Origin: SHZI01 sp049290495
GTDB lineage: Bacteria; Pseudomonadota; Gammaproteobacteria; Steroidobacterales; GCA-2729495
Reading direction: 5' to 3'
Assembly (NCBI GenBank): GCA_049290495.1
Contig: JBATNV010000041.1
Location: forward strand, 1 to 17,773
Length of the DNA: 17,773 bases
In this document: positions 5,834-13,830 of the stretch, in pieces
Numbering within the stretch: position 1 is the first letter of the stretch
How the letters are laid out: every line of letters begins with the position of its first letter
Made by a program: the position numbers and the translations under genes
Notes under the pieces: model-generated
What the model saw: only the letters and a program-made list of their open reading frames with translations
The model's database searches: none
Told to the model about the DNA's origin: nothing

Positions 5834-7264
5834 TCAGGCGCCATCCGGGTGCGAGAGATTCCTGCAGGGGCCCAGACCCTCCGGCAGCAGGCCCTGTTCA
5901 AGCAGGCGCAGGTTTACTGCTGCGCGCACATAGCCGGGGTCTGTGGCCAAGGCCTTGCGCCATGCGAATTCGGCGCGATCGAGATCGCAGTCGGCCGCCA
6001 GCGCGATACCGAGGTTGTTCCAGGCGCGCGCGTTGTGCGGCGACTGGACAACGACGTCGCGCCAGAAGCCGACCTCGTCTCGATAGACCTCGTTGCGCAG
6101 ATGGGTGGCGAAGCCTTCGAGCAGCAGGACGGCACTCAATCCGGTCACTGCCAGATACCGCTGCTGCCGGCCGAGGCGGTGTATGGCTGCCGCAAGTAAC
6201 AGGGCGGGGCCGGCCAGTGCGGTATAGAGCTGGCGGTCGTTTACCAGGTCGAGCCGCGCGAGCAGGGAGTTGCCGGGTGCCATCCACAGCAGGAACCACA
6301 GCACCGCAAAGGCCGGCAGCGGGTAGCGGCGAATATTGCTGATCGCGGTGCCCGCCGCGACCACGATGCCAACCAGTAGCATTGAGCCATTCAGGTCGAG
6401 TGTGGTCTGCACCTGCAAGGCCGGATCTGCGTTCAGGCGATCGATGTCGAGCAACTGGCTGAGCAGCCAGGTGATGCCATGCAACTGTGCGATCAGGTTT
6501 TCAGCCATCGAACGCGTGGCCAGGCTGGTGGCCAGGAACTGCTGGTACGCGGGTAGCAGCAGCGCGGTAAACAGTGCCACCAGCAGCAACAGCCAGTGCA
6601 GTGCGGATTGCTGCCCGATCTGCCGCCAGCTAAAGGGCCGGGATACATCAGCAGCGGCCCACAGCAGCAGTATGGCTGGCACCATGACCGCACTTTCCTT
6701 GGTGGCGATACCCAGTAGCATGAGCAGCGGTGAGGCGCCATACATATATAAGGCAGCGCGCTGCGTGCCGCTGCGTCCGGCAACCCACACCGCGATGCTC
6801 GCCAGGGCGAAGAAAGCACTGAGCGAGGTCGAGCGCCCCGATGCATAGGTCACGGCTTCAGTCTGCACGGGGTGCAGGACGAAGATCAGTGTGGCAGCAA
6901 GTGCCAGCCCGCCTGATCGGTGGCCAGTTTGTGTTTCCAGGCGTTGCATGAGGTACAGCATCAGCAGGCCGTTGCCGGCATGAATCAGGATGTTGACGAG
7001 GTGAAAGCCGGTCACGCCGAAGCCGCTGGCATGATTGAGCGCATAGCTCAGCTTCAGCACCGGTCGCATGCCCGGCATGGATGCCCACCACGCCGCCAGG
7101 CTCTGCACGCGCGGGTCGCGGACGATCACATCCCAGTCGTCGAACTGGAAGCTGGCCTGCAGTGCATTGGCATAGGCGATGCCAACCGCCAGCACCACGA
7201 GCAGTGGCGGCAGCCAGCGCGCGCGGGTGTCAGTGGCGACTGGCATCGAGTGCGACGAAAGCAT
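5834..7264 (-). CDS. TMTC-like GT-C membrane protein with C-terminal TPR
   Basis: This 476-residue polytopic inner-membrane protein starts with a hydrophobic segment (about 17-35), followed by F-D-D-W-D in the first external loop, as expected for GT-C glycosyltransferases. The segment HPVQTEAV (131-138) with a following GR, and A-T-K-E (187-190), match bacterial relatives of eukaryotic TMTC O-mannosyltransferases. The last 75 residues include about one and a half TPR units around the segment ARAWNNLGIALA. By analogy it transfers a sugar from a lipid carrier to an extracytoplasmic acceptor; donor and acceptor are unknown. The start is uncertain: ATG 7264 has GAGG directly abutting it, and ATG 7246 has no Shine-Dalgarno. 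Either overlaps the end of the carboxypeptidase gene (35 or 17 bases). Confidence 0.75.
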   Translation of the reverse strand: MLSSHSMPVATDTRARWLPPLLVVLAVGIAYANALQASFQFDDWDVIVRDPRVQSLAAWWASMPGMRPVLKLSYALNHASGFGVTGFHLVNILIHAGNGLLMLYLMQRLETQTGHRSGGLALAATLIFVLHPVQTEAVTYASGRSTSLSAFFALASIAVWVAGRSGTQRAALYMYGASPLLMLLGIATKESAVMVPAILLLWAAADVSRPFSWRQIGQQSALHWLLLLVALFTALLLPAYQQFLATSLATRSMAENLIAQLHGITWLLSQLLDIDRLNADPALQVQTTLDLNGSMLLVGIVVAAGTAISNIRRYPLPAFAVLWFLLWMAPGNSLLARLDLVNDRQLYTALAGPALLLAAAIHRLGRQQRYLAVTGLSAVLLLEGFATHLRNEVYRDEVGFWRDVVVQSPHNARAWNNLGIALAADCDLDRAEFAWRKALATDPGYVRAAVNLRLLEQGLLPEGLGPCRNLSHPDGA

Positions 7265-8051
7265 CCTCGATCAGTATCGAGGCCGACCACCAGCGATCCG
7301 GTGCATTGAGCAGCACGACTGCCACCTCGTCATGGCCACGGCGTACGAGGGCAACGAGGCACTTGCCGGCGCCATTGGTGAACCCGCTTTTCACACCGAC
7401 CGTGCCGGTCAGCCGTCCGAGCAACTGATTGCCGCTGCTCCTGGCAATTCGTCGTCCACCCACTGTGCTGATGGTGATCGCGTTCTTCTGTACCACACGG
7501 GCAAACTCCGGCTGCGCCATCGCCACCATTGCCAGATGGTACAGATCCATGGCCGATGAGCGATGTCCCGGCGCATCGAGTCCGCAGGGATTTCGAAAGC
7601 TGGTCGCATCGAGATGCAATTCCTGCGCCTTGCGGTTCATGCGCCGGACAAACGCCACAACGCTGCCCGCAGCGTGTTCGGCGAGTGCCGTACAGGCATC
7701 GTTAGCCGAACTCACCAGCAGTGCATCAAAGGCAGAGGCCATGCTGAGCTGCTCGCCCGCACGCAGTCCGAGGCGTGAGCCAGTTGCTGCCGCCGCAAGT
7801 GGACTGACGGTGACGATATCGTCGGGTGCCCAGCGTTCCAGCACCAGCAGTGCCGTCATGATCTTGGTGAGGGAAGCCGGTGGCAGAGCGAGGTTCGGCG
7901 CACGTGCCCACAGCACTGCGCCGTTGACGACGACCAGGTAGGCGACCGCGGCTTTTGGCCAGGGATCGGATGGTGGAGCGGATTCCGCTGCTATAACTGC
8001 AACCGGCAACAGCAAGGCGAGCGCGAAAGCCGCCAGCCGTTGCCGATACAT
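7230..8051 (-). CDS. D-alanyl-D-alanine carboxypeptidase family protein (peptidase S11)
   Basis: This 273-residue protein has an N-terminal signal peptide (hydrophobic about 8-22). All three penicillin-binding motifs are present: S60-L-T-K63, S115-A-N117 and K221-S-G223, the last as KSG rather than KTG, a known variant. It ends soon after the catalytic domain, so it lacks the C-terminal beta domain and the amphipathic membrane anchor of PBP5/DacA. Length and layout are closer to soluble PBP7-type enzymes, which may be carboxypeptidases or DD-endopeptidases. AGGAG lies ten bases before ATG 8051; a GTG at 8057 is an alternative start with tighter spacing. The gene follows the DUF3617 gene closely and overlaps the TMTC-like gene, which suggests one transcript devoted to envelope polymers. 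Confidence 0.92.
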   Translation of the reverse strand: MYRQRLAAFALALLLPVAVIAAESAPPSDPWPKAAVAYLVVVNGAVLWARAPNLALPPASLTKIMTALLVLERWAPDDIVTVSPLAAAATGSRLGLRAGEQLSMASAFDALLVSSANDACTALAEHAAGSVVAFVRRMNRKAQELHLDATSFRNPCGLDAPGHRSSAMDLYHLAMVAMAQPEFARVVQKNAITISTVGGRRIARSSGNQLLGRLTGTVGVKSGFTNGAGKCLVALVRRGHDEVAVVLLNAPDRWWSASILIEDAFVALDASRH

Positions 8052-8069
8052 CAGCACGGTGCTCCTGGT

Positions 8070-8999
8070 CTAGCGTCCGAACAGCCCCTTCAGCCGCTTG
8101 GCACCTTCTTTTAATACATCCTGGGTCTTGGGGACGAGGCCCGTATCACCACTCTGCCCCGTATCACCACCCTGCATCATCGCGCGTGCGTAGGTGTTGC
8201 AGAATTCCTGGTACTTCGCAGCTGGGGGCGTACTGAAGCTGCGGCCTGCGCATTCGCGCTGGGCTATGGGCCCTGCGAGTGCCGGGCATTGCGCACCAAG
8301 AAACTTCAGATCCTCGCGCTTGTTTGCGTCATCGCACAGGCGTGGCAGCGTCGATCCGGCTGCAACACCACAGTACTTTTCCACGGCAGGCAACGTGCCG
8401 GAATCCATCATTGAGTCACCGCTGGGCTGACGCGCGCTGACGGCGCCATAGCCGTCCTGCGTATTGAGCTTTGCGCAGAGCTGCTGCTTGTACTTCGGCG
8501 CGCACTTGTTGCTATCGAGGGCGCCCGGCAGCAGCGCGTCGGCAATGTCGCCGCAGGACTGCTGCAGGGTTGCGTCGACTTTGGCCTGGATAGCCGCCAT
8601 TTGCTTGTTCGGCTGGCTGGCGTCGCAGGCTCCGCCGCGCTTGCCCTCGGATACCATGACCATCGTCTCGCCGTCGGCGACAAGGGTCATTTTCGAGGTG
8701 TAGCTGTCCTTGCCGTGATAGATCATCTCGCCGGTACCGGAGCCGTCGGGACAGTTGACCTTGTAGCTGTATCTGCCCGGCGAGCTCTTTACATCACTGA
8801 CCGTGCAGCGCTTGTCATCGCCCGACGTGGCATCGGGCCCTTCGGTCTTGTCTGAAATGCAGACCTGCTGTTTCTGTCCCGGCATTTTCATGCCACCCAT
8901 TTCCATGCTGCTGCTGATGTCCCAGCTGTGGCCCGGTTCAGCCTGAGCGAAGACAGCCGGGGCGGCAATCAGGAGCAGGACGCTGAAATACAGGCGCAT
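8070..8999 (-). CDS. Exported DUF3617 protein with long Cys-rich C-terminal extension
   Basis: This is a 309-residue protein. ATG 8999 is chosen because GGAG precedes it and the frame then begins with a clean signal peptide (about 1-18, cleavage near V-F-A). Residues about 20-125 match the DUF3617 pattern: a W-D-I/W-E start, a methionine-rich loop MEMGGMKMPG, a Q-Q-V-C-I strand and paired Cys at strand ends. DUF3617 proteins are common in proteobacterial periplasms and their function is unknown. This one is longer than usual members (about 150-200 residues): residues 125-300 or so add many more cysteines, probably disulfide-bonded. Near the C-terminus a two-copy repeat gives G-D-T-G twice. 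It is the first gene of the minus-strand DUF3617-carboxypeptidase-TMTC-like set. Confidence 0.85.
   Translation of the reverse strand: MRLYFSVLLLIAAPAVFAQAEPGHSWDISSSMEMGGMKMPGQKQQVCISDKTEGPDATSGDDKRCTVSDVKSSPGRYSYKVNCPDGSGTGEMIYHGKDSYTSKMTLVADGETMVMVSEGKRGGACDASQPNKQMAAIQAKVDATLQQSCGDIADALLPGALDSNKCAPKYKQQLCAKLNTQDGYGAVSARQPSGDSMMDSGTLPAVEKYCGVAAGSTLPRLCDDANKREDLKFLGAQCPALAGPIAQRECAGRSFSTPPAAKYQEFCNTYARAMMQGGDTGQSGDTGLVPKTQDVLKEGAKRLKGLFGR
8140..8175. repeat. Two-copy 18-bp tandem repeat inside the DUF3617 gene
   Basis: CCCGTATCACCACTCTGC (8140-8157) is followed directly by a copy differing at one base (8158-8175). It encodes two six-residue units around G-D-T-G in the linker before the C-terminal helix. 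In-frame copy number change would alter the linker length. Confidence 0.85.
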
Positions 9000-9135
9000 G
9001 GCGAATCTCCGCTGGTTGACGACCGACGGCAAGTATATGCCCGGCGCATGCCGGAAGAGCTTGCAGCGTCATTGATCAGGGCGCCCGTTGTGCCGGTTCA
9101 AGGCATCGCGCATTATTTGGTCAAAGAGGTCGGCC
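9000..9135. promoter_or_regulatory. Divergent intergenic region, probable promoters for the DUF3617 and DUF748 genes
   Basis: These 136 bases separate two divergent genes. Toward the DUF3617 gene (minus strand) TATACT (9037-9032) is a good -10 match. The palindrome CCGGCGCATGCCGG (9041-9054) sits just upstream of it, roughly where the -35 would lie, so it is an operator candidate. Toward the DUF748 gene TTGTGC (9088-9093) and CATTAT (9111-9116) are 17 bases apart, a weak sigma-70-like pair. AGAGG at 9125-9129 serves as Shine-Dalgarno for ATG 9136. Confidence 0.35.
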
Positions 9136-12100
9136 ATGCTCGAAGCCCTGCGCAAGACACCATTCGCATTTCTCGTCCAGCCGGTATTCTGGCTGGTGCT
9201 CGCCGGGTTGCTGGCGGTTTACGCGGCGCTCGGCTTTTACGCGCTGCCGCGATTTCTGACCGGTCTGCTCAAGGACACGGTCAGGACTGATTACGCCCGT
9301 GAACTCGCTGTCGGTGAGATCCGTTTCAATCCCTTCAGCCTCGCCATGGACATCGATGCGCTGGCCCTGCCGGATGCAGATGGCGGACCACTACTGTCTT
9401 TCAATCACCTGCGCGTAGATCTCGACCTGAATTCGCTCTGGCATCGCGCGCTGTCCTTTCGTGAAATTGCGGTCGACGGACTGGTGGTCAATGCGGTCCA
9501 GCGGCCGGGTGGGGCGCTCAATCTTTCTGATTTGCAGTCTGATAAACCACCGGCAGCCGAAGCGGGGCCGCTGCCGCGTGTCATGGTGGCGGATCTGCGT
9601 GTCAGCAAGAGCCGGATCCGGTTTACGGATCTGGATCGCAAGGACGTCTTTGTCGCGAACATCGACCCCGTTGAATTCCAGCTGAGCGACTTCACAACCT
9701 TTAGCGACGGCGGCGACCGGTACCGTTTTGATGCACATGTATTCGGCAGCGGACGCATCGCCTGGCACGGGACACTGCGGGCATCGCCGCTGTCCTCTGC
9801 CGGTGAATTCGCCCTGGGTGACCTGCCGCTCTCGAAGGTCGCGGCGTATCTCGGCGACGCTCTGCCGCTGGATATTGCCCGCGGCAGTCTGGCGGTACGC
9901 GGCAGCTATCAATACGCGAATGCCGCACAAGGGCCGCAACTGGAGCTTGCCGGTACTGAAGTAAAAGTTGCCGGCGCCGCGCTGCGTGCCCGCGGACAAA
10001 GCGCGGACTACGTCGTGGTCGACAGCCTGCTTGCCAGCGGTGGCCAGCTGTCGCTGGCGGCGCGCCAGCTTGAGTTTGTGTCGCTGGTCATCGACGGGGG
10101 TACGGTGTCTGCATGGTTGACGCCTGAAGGAAAGCTGAACCTTCCCGGGCTGCTGGGTGAGGCTCGTGAGGCAGCGGAACGGCCGTCGCCGGCCGGGTCG
10201 GCGCAGACGGCAACGAATGTACAGCGGTCGGTATCCGCATCGAAGGCTGCGCCGCCGCCTGCTTCGCAGTCCGCCTCGCAGCCCGGCCCGCAGGCAGCTG
10301 AGCAGCAAGACTGGGAAGTCCGCCTACCCAACATCGCTGCCAGCAACCTGGATATGACGCTGGAAGACCGCTCCGTACAACCGGCAGCGGTGCTGCACCT
10401 GACGCCGCTCGGCTTCACGGTCAGCGACTACACAACCCGGCCTGATGCCGTCGTGAAGCTGACGCTGGATTCTGCTGTGAATGAGAAGGGCAAGCTGCAT
10501 ACCGCAGCGTTACTGGCACTCGACACGCTGACGGCGCAGGCCGATATTGAACTGGCGGATATCGATCTGACCCTGTTGCAGCCGTATGTGGCCAAAGAGT
10601 CGAGCATGACGCTCGTATCCGGTGCCCTGGGGCTCAAGGGCAAGCTCCACTATGTGCCGGCCGAACCGGCGGCAAACATCGAATTCGACGCTGATGTCAC
10701 GATCAGCGGCATGCATACGGTCGACAACGCACTCAAGGACGACTTCATCAAATGGGACCGGCTGCAGCTCGACGGGCTGCGCTACCGTTCTGTGCCTGAG
10801 CGCCTGCGCATCGGCACGGTCACAGCGCAAAGCCCCTACGTGCGGCTGATCATTGCCCCCGATGGCATCACCAATGTGGCGGCTGTTCTTGCCGGGCCGG
10901 GCGCAATTGCCACGCCCGCGGGCGGGGCGACGCTTGGCGGTCAGAAAGCAGACGCTGTGATCAGCAATCCCGCTGCCACACCGCCGAAGCCAGCGCCGTT
11001 CCCGATGCGGGTCGGCACAGTGCGTATCAATAATGGTTCGACCAATTTCGCGGACCTGAGCGTCAAGCCGAACTTCGCTACTGGCATCGGCAAGCTCAAG
11101 GGCACGATCAGCGGCCTGTCTTCCGATCCGGCTTCGCGCGCAAAGGTTGACCTCGATGGCGAGGTTGACCGCTACTCGCCGGTTACGATTCGCGGCGAGG
11201 TCAATCCGCTCGCGGCCGAGACCTCGCTTGATATGACGATGAGCTTCCGCAATATCGAGATGGCCTCGCTCACGCCCTATTCGGGGCGTTTTGCCGGATA
11301 TACGATCCGTCGCGGCAAGCTGTCTGCCGATCTCAACTACAAGCTGAACGACCGCAAGCTCGAAGCTGACCACAAGATCGTTGTCGACCAGCTTGAACTC
11401 GGCGACAAGGTGGAGAGTCCGGAGTCGATCGGCCTGCCGCTCAAGCTGGCCGTCGCCCTGCTCAGCGACCGCAACGGCGTTATAGATATCGAGTTGCCGG
11501 TCTCCGGCAGTCTCGATGATCCGCAATTCCGCGTCGGGCCGATCATCTGGAAAGTCTTCGTCAACCTGCTGAGCAAGGCGGTTACTGCACCTTTCGCCCT
11601 GCTGGGTAATCTCTTTGGTGGCGGCGAGGAGCTGAACCTCATCAGCTTTTCGGCCGGCAAGTCAGTGATCAATGAAGCCGCACAGCAGAAGCTGGATTCG
11701 CTGTTGAAGGCGCTCGATGCACGGCCAGGCCTGAAGCTCAATGTGCCTGCGGTATTCAGTCGTGAGTCCGATACCGCCGGCATCGTCGAGTCCCGACTGA
11801 GGCGCAGTGTCGTGGCAGCGAAGAAGGTCGAGCTTGCCACCAGAAAACAGCCGACGGATGGGCCGGACTTCGCTGTGATCAGCGCTGACCCCGACGACTA
11901 TCTGCGCCAGCTCACTACGGTGTACCGGAAAGCATATGGCGCGAATGCGAAATTACCGGAGCCTGTCGCACCGCTGCCGGGTGCAGCATCTGTAGCGGAT
12001 ATGCCGGAAGCAAGGACCGCCCGGCTCGAGCAGGCGGTACGCGAGCGTATCGTGGTGACGGATGACGATCTCTACGCACTGGGTCGCGCGCGTGCCGAGG

Positions 12101-12219
12101 CGGTACAGGCGAAGTTGCTCAACGATACCGGCCTTGATCCAGGCCGCGTGTTTCTGAACTCTCCCGCTGAAGGCAAAACAGATAACGGCGCGGTGATCAT
12201 GGAGCTCGCGTTGCGCTGA
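9136..12219 (+). CDS. DUF748 / AsmA-like large envelope protein
   Basis: This is a 1027-residue protein. ATG 9136 is chosen because it has AGAGG upstream and begins directly before the single membrane anchor (about 13-38). The region after the anchor, with VGEIRFNPFSLAMDIDAL and LLSFNHLRVDLDLNSLW, is a textbook DUF748 start. A Pro/Ala/Gln-rich linker (about 345-395) separates two repetitive beta-rich halves. This layout fits the AsmA-like superfamily (YhdP, TamB, YdbH), inner-membrane-anchored bridges implicated in lipid movement to the outer membrane. The C-terminus (from about 830) has F-S-A-G-K-S-V-I, a helix, a D-rich turn and a late R-A-E-A-V helix, resembling a degenerate OmpA_C-like fold. 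Its client lipid and partners are unknown. Confidence 0.9.
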   Translation: MLEALRKTPFAFLVQPVFWLVLAGLLAVYAALGFYALPRFLTGLLKDTVRTDYARELAVGEIRFNPFSLAMDIDALALPDADGGPLLSFNHLRVDLDLNSLWHRALSFREIAVDGLVVNAVQRPGGALNLSDLQSDKPPAAEAGPLPRVMVADLRVSKSRIRFTDLDRKDVFVANIDPVEFQLSDFTTFSDGGDRYRFDAHVFGSGRIAWHGTLRASPLSSAGEFALGDLPLSKVAAYLGDALPLDIARGSLAVRGSYQYANAAQGPQLELAGTEVKVAGAALRARGQSADYVVVDSLLASGGQLSLAARQLEFVSLVIDGGTVSAWLTPEGKLNLPGLLGEAREAAERPSPAGSAQTATNVQRSVSASKAAPPPASQSASQPGPQAAEQQDWEVRLPNIAASNLDMTLEDRSVQPAAVLHLTPLGFTVSDYTTRPDAVVKLTLDSAVNEKGKLHTAALLALDTLTAQADIELADIDLTLLQPYVAKESSMTLVSGALGLKGKLHYVPAEPAANIEFDADVTISGMHTVDNALKDDFIKWDRLQLDGLRYRSVPERLRIGTVTAQSPYVRLIIAPDGITNVAAVLAGPGAIATPAGGATLGGQKADAVISNPAATPPKPAPFPMRVGTVRINNGSTNFADLSVKPNFATGIGKLKGTISGLSSDPASRAKVDLDGEVDRYSPVTIRGEVNPLAAETSLDMTMSFRNIEMASLTPYSGRFAGYTIRRGKLSADLNYKLNDRKLEADHKIVVDQLELGDKVESPESIGLPLKLAVALLSDRNGVIDIELPVSGSLDDPQFRVGPIIWKVFVNLLSKAVTAPFALLGNLFGGGEELNLISFSAGKSVINEAAQQKLDSLLKALDARPGLKLNVPAVFSRESDTAGIVESRLRRSVVAAKKVELATRKQPTDGPDFAVISADPDDYLRQLTTVYRKAYGANAKLPEPVAPLPGAASVADMPEARTARLEQAVRERIVVTDDDLYALGRARAEAVQAKLLNDTGLDPGRVFLNSPAEGKTDNGAVIMELALR

Positions 12220-12395
12220 GGCGCTCCCAAGTGCATGATCTGCTTGGTTAGCTGCGTACCTTCGTGTATTGTGCCGCCTGCTAAACAGGCTTTCGTCCGG
12301 TTAGCTCAACTCCATAACCATTACCCTGCCTCTACCGGACCAGAGGATTTCCCGATGACACGGGACGCTCTGCAGGCTGGAGAGGAAAATACAAG
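12220..12395 (+). promoter_or_regulatory. Promoter candidate and leader of the RhlE gene
   Basis: TTGGTT (12244-12249) and TATTGT (12267-12272) are 17 bases apart, an acceptable sigma-70-type pair, which would give a leader of roughly 115 bases before ATG 12396. The leader is comparatively AT-rich near 12275-12330 (TAAACAG, TAGCTCAACTCCATAACC). RNA helicase genes often carry structured leaders that are cold- or self-regulated. No clear terminator of the DUF748 gene is seen here. The Shine-Dalgarno GGAGAGGA is strong. Confidence 0.35.
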
Positions 12396-13742
12396 ATGTC
12401 ATTTCAAACGCTCGGGTTGAAGCCCGAACTGTTGCGCGCCATTGCGGACAGCGGTTACGAAACACCGACGCCCGTACAGGCTCGCGCCATTCCCGAAGTC
12501 CTGGCCGGCCGCGATCTGCTCGCCGGTGCGCAGACGGGAACCGGCAAGACCGCCGGTTTTACCCTGCCGATTTTGCAGTTGCTGGGTACACCAAAGGCTG
12601 GTGCGCCGGAAGCCCCTGTTGCTGTGGGCCGCAACGGCTGGCGTGCACCGCGTGCGCTGGTGCTGGTTCCTACTCGCGAACTCGCCGCTCAGGTGGCCGA
12701 AAGCGTACGGACTTATGGCCGCTACACGCCGATGGCCGTCACCGTCGTATTCGGTGGCGTCGGTTTCAATCCGCAGGCCGAGAGTCTGCGTCGTGGTACC
12801 GATATCGTCGTCGCGACACCGGGCCGCCTGCTTGACCATGTGCAACAGCGCACCATCGACCTGTCAAAGATCGAGATCCTCGTGCTCGATGAAGCCGACC
12901 GCATGCTCGACATGGGCTTTATTCACGACATCAAGCGGATTCTCAAGCTGTTGCCTGCCAAGCGTCAGAACCTGATGTTCTCGGCAACCTACAGCGAGGA
13001 AATCCGCACGCTGGCCAGCGCCTTCCTGCATCAGCCCGTGACCATTGAAGTTGCGCGCCGCAATGCTGCGGTGGAAAGCGTCACACAGCATGTGCACGAG
13101 ATCCGCAAAGAAGACAAACGGCGCTTGCTGTCACATCTGGTCCGCACCAGCGACTGGGCCCAGGTCCTGGTCTTCACGCGCACCAAGCATGGCGCCAACC
13201 GGCTGACCAAGCAGCTGGAGGATGACGGCATCATTGCGTCCGCTATTCATGGCAACAAGAGCCAGTCAGCGCGTACCAAGGCGCTGAATGATTTCAAGCA
13301 GGGCAAGATCATGGTGCTGGTGGCCACCGAAGTCGCCTCGCGCGGCCTCGACATCGACCAGTTGCCCTGTGTCATCAACTACGAACTGCCGAATGTGCCG
13401 GAGGACTACGTACACCGCATCGGCCGTACGGGTCGTGCCGGCGCGACCGGCGTGGCCGTTTCTCTGGTCTCGGCAGACGAGCGGGGCCTGCTCAAGGACA
13501 TCGAGCGGCTGCTGAATCGACCACTCCTGCGTGCGCAGTTGCCGAAGATTTCCGAGCCGCCGGTGCGGCCGGGCCGTTCCGCGCAGCCAGAACAGGATGA
13601 TCGCGGCAACCAGTCGCATCAGCATCGTGGCGGACAGCGCCAGACGCAGGGCCAGGGTGCCGGCCAGGGTGCCGGCCAGGGTCAGCGACAGAATCGCTAT
13701 CGCGGTAACCGCGGAGGCGGTACGCGGGCACACAGCGCTTAA
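12396..13742 (+). CDS. rhlE: DEAD-box ATP-dependent RNA helicase, RhlE type
   Basis: This 448-residue cytoplasmic helicase has every core motif intact. These are the Q-motif (F3 and T23-P-T-P-V-Q28), Walker A A45-Q-T-G-T-G-K-T52, P92-T-R-E-L-A97, G120-G, T141-P-G-R, D165-E-A-D168, S196-A-T, A310-T-E-V-A-S-R-G-L-D, and H340-R-I-G-R-T-G-R347. The start MSFQTLGLKPELLRAI is characteristic of RhlE, as is the spacing into a basic, Gly/Gln/Arg-rich tail (about 385-448) that tethers RNA. Part of the tail is encoded by a 12-base tandem repeat. RhlE acts in ribosome assembly and RNA turnover. ATG 12396 has a strong Shine-Dalgarno. RhlE, SrmB and RhlB are paralogues, but the sequence and tail fit RhlE best. 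Confidence 0.92.
   Translation: MSFQTLGLKPELLRAIADSGYETPTPVQARAIPEVLAGRDLLAGAQTGTGKTAGFTLPILQLLGTPKAGAPEAPVAVGRNGWRAPRALVLVPTRELAAQVAESVRTYGRYTPMAVTVVFGGVGFNPQAESLRRGTDIVVATPGRLLDHVQQRTIDLSKIEILVLDEADRMLDMGFIHDIKRILKLLPAKRQNLMFSATYSEEIRTLASAFLHQPVTIEVARRNAAVESVTQHVHEIRKEDKRRLLSHLVRTSDWAQVLVFTRTKHGANRLTKQLEDDGIIASAIHGNKSQSARTKALNDFKQGKIMVLVATEVASRGLDIDQLPCVINYELPNVPEDYVHRIGRTGRAGATGVAVSLVSADERGLLKDIERLLNRPLLRAQLPKISEPPVRPGRSAQPEQDDRGNQSHQHRGGQRQTQGQGAGQGAGQGQRQNRYRGNRGGGTRAHSA
13650..13682. repeat. 12-bp tandem repeat (about 2.75 copies) in the RhlE tail
   Basis: The unit GGCCAGGGTGCC occurs at 13650-13661 and 13662-13673, then partially at 13674-13682. It is in frame and encodes G-Q-G-A repeats in the disordered RNA-binding tail. 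The perfect identity of the units suggests recent slippage. Confidence 0.9.
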
Positions 13743-13830
13743 GCCCGAATCGAGCCGGCCTGGTCCCGGACGGCGCCGGTATTATCGGCGGCCGTTTGCT
13801 GTAGCCTCTAAAAATTGTCCAGGAGACCTG

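Noticed and set aside
9391..10308. 305-codon minus-strand open frame inside the DUF748 gene
   Set aside because: Arg-rich antisense shadow, no recognisable features.
10510..11526. 338-codon minus-strand open frame inside the DUF748 gene
   Set aside because: Arg- and His-rich shadow of a clear DUF748 coding sequence, with no start signal or family match.
13768..13795. Terminator between RhlE and the dehydrogenase (CGCCG-GTATTAT-CGGCG)
   Set aside because: A five-base stem with no T-run is too weak to call.
13531..13830. 100-residue N-terminal extension of the short-chain dehydrogenase
   Set aside because: It overlaps the end of RhlE by 212 bases and is Arg-rich. The strong Shine-Dalgarno and the signal peptide place the start at 13831.
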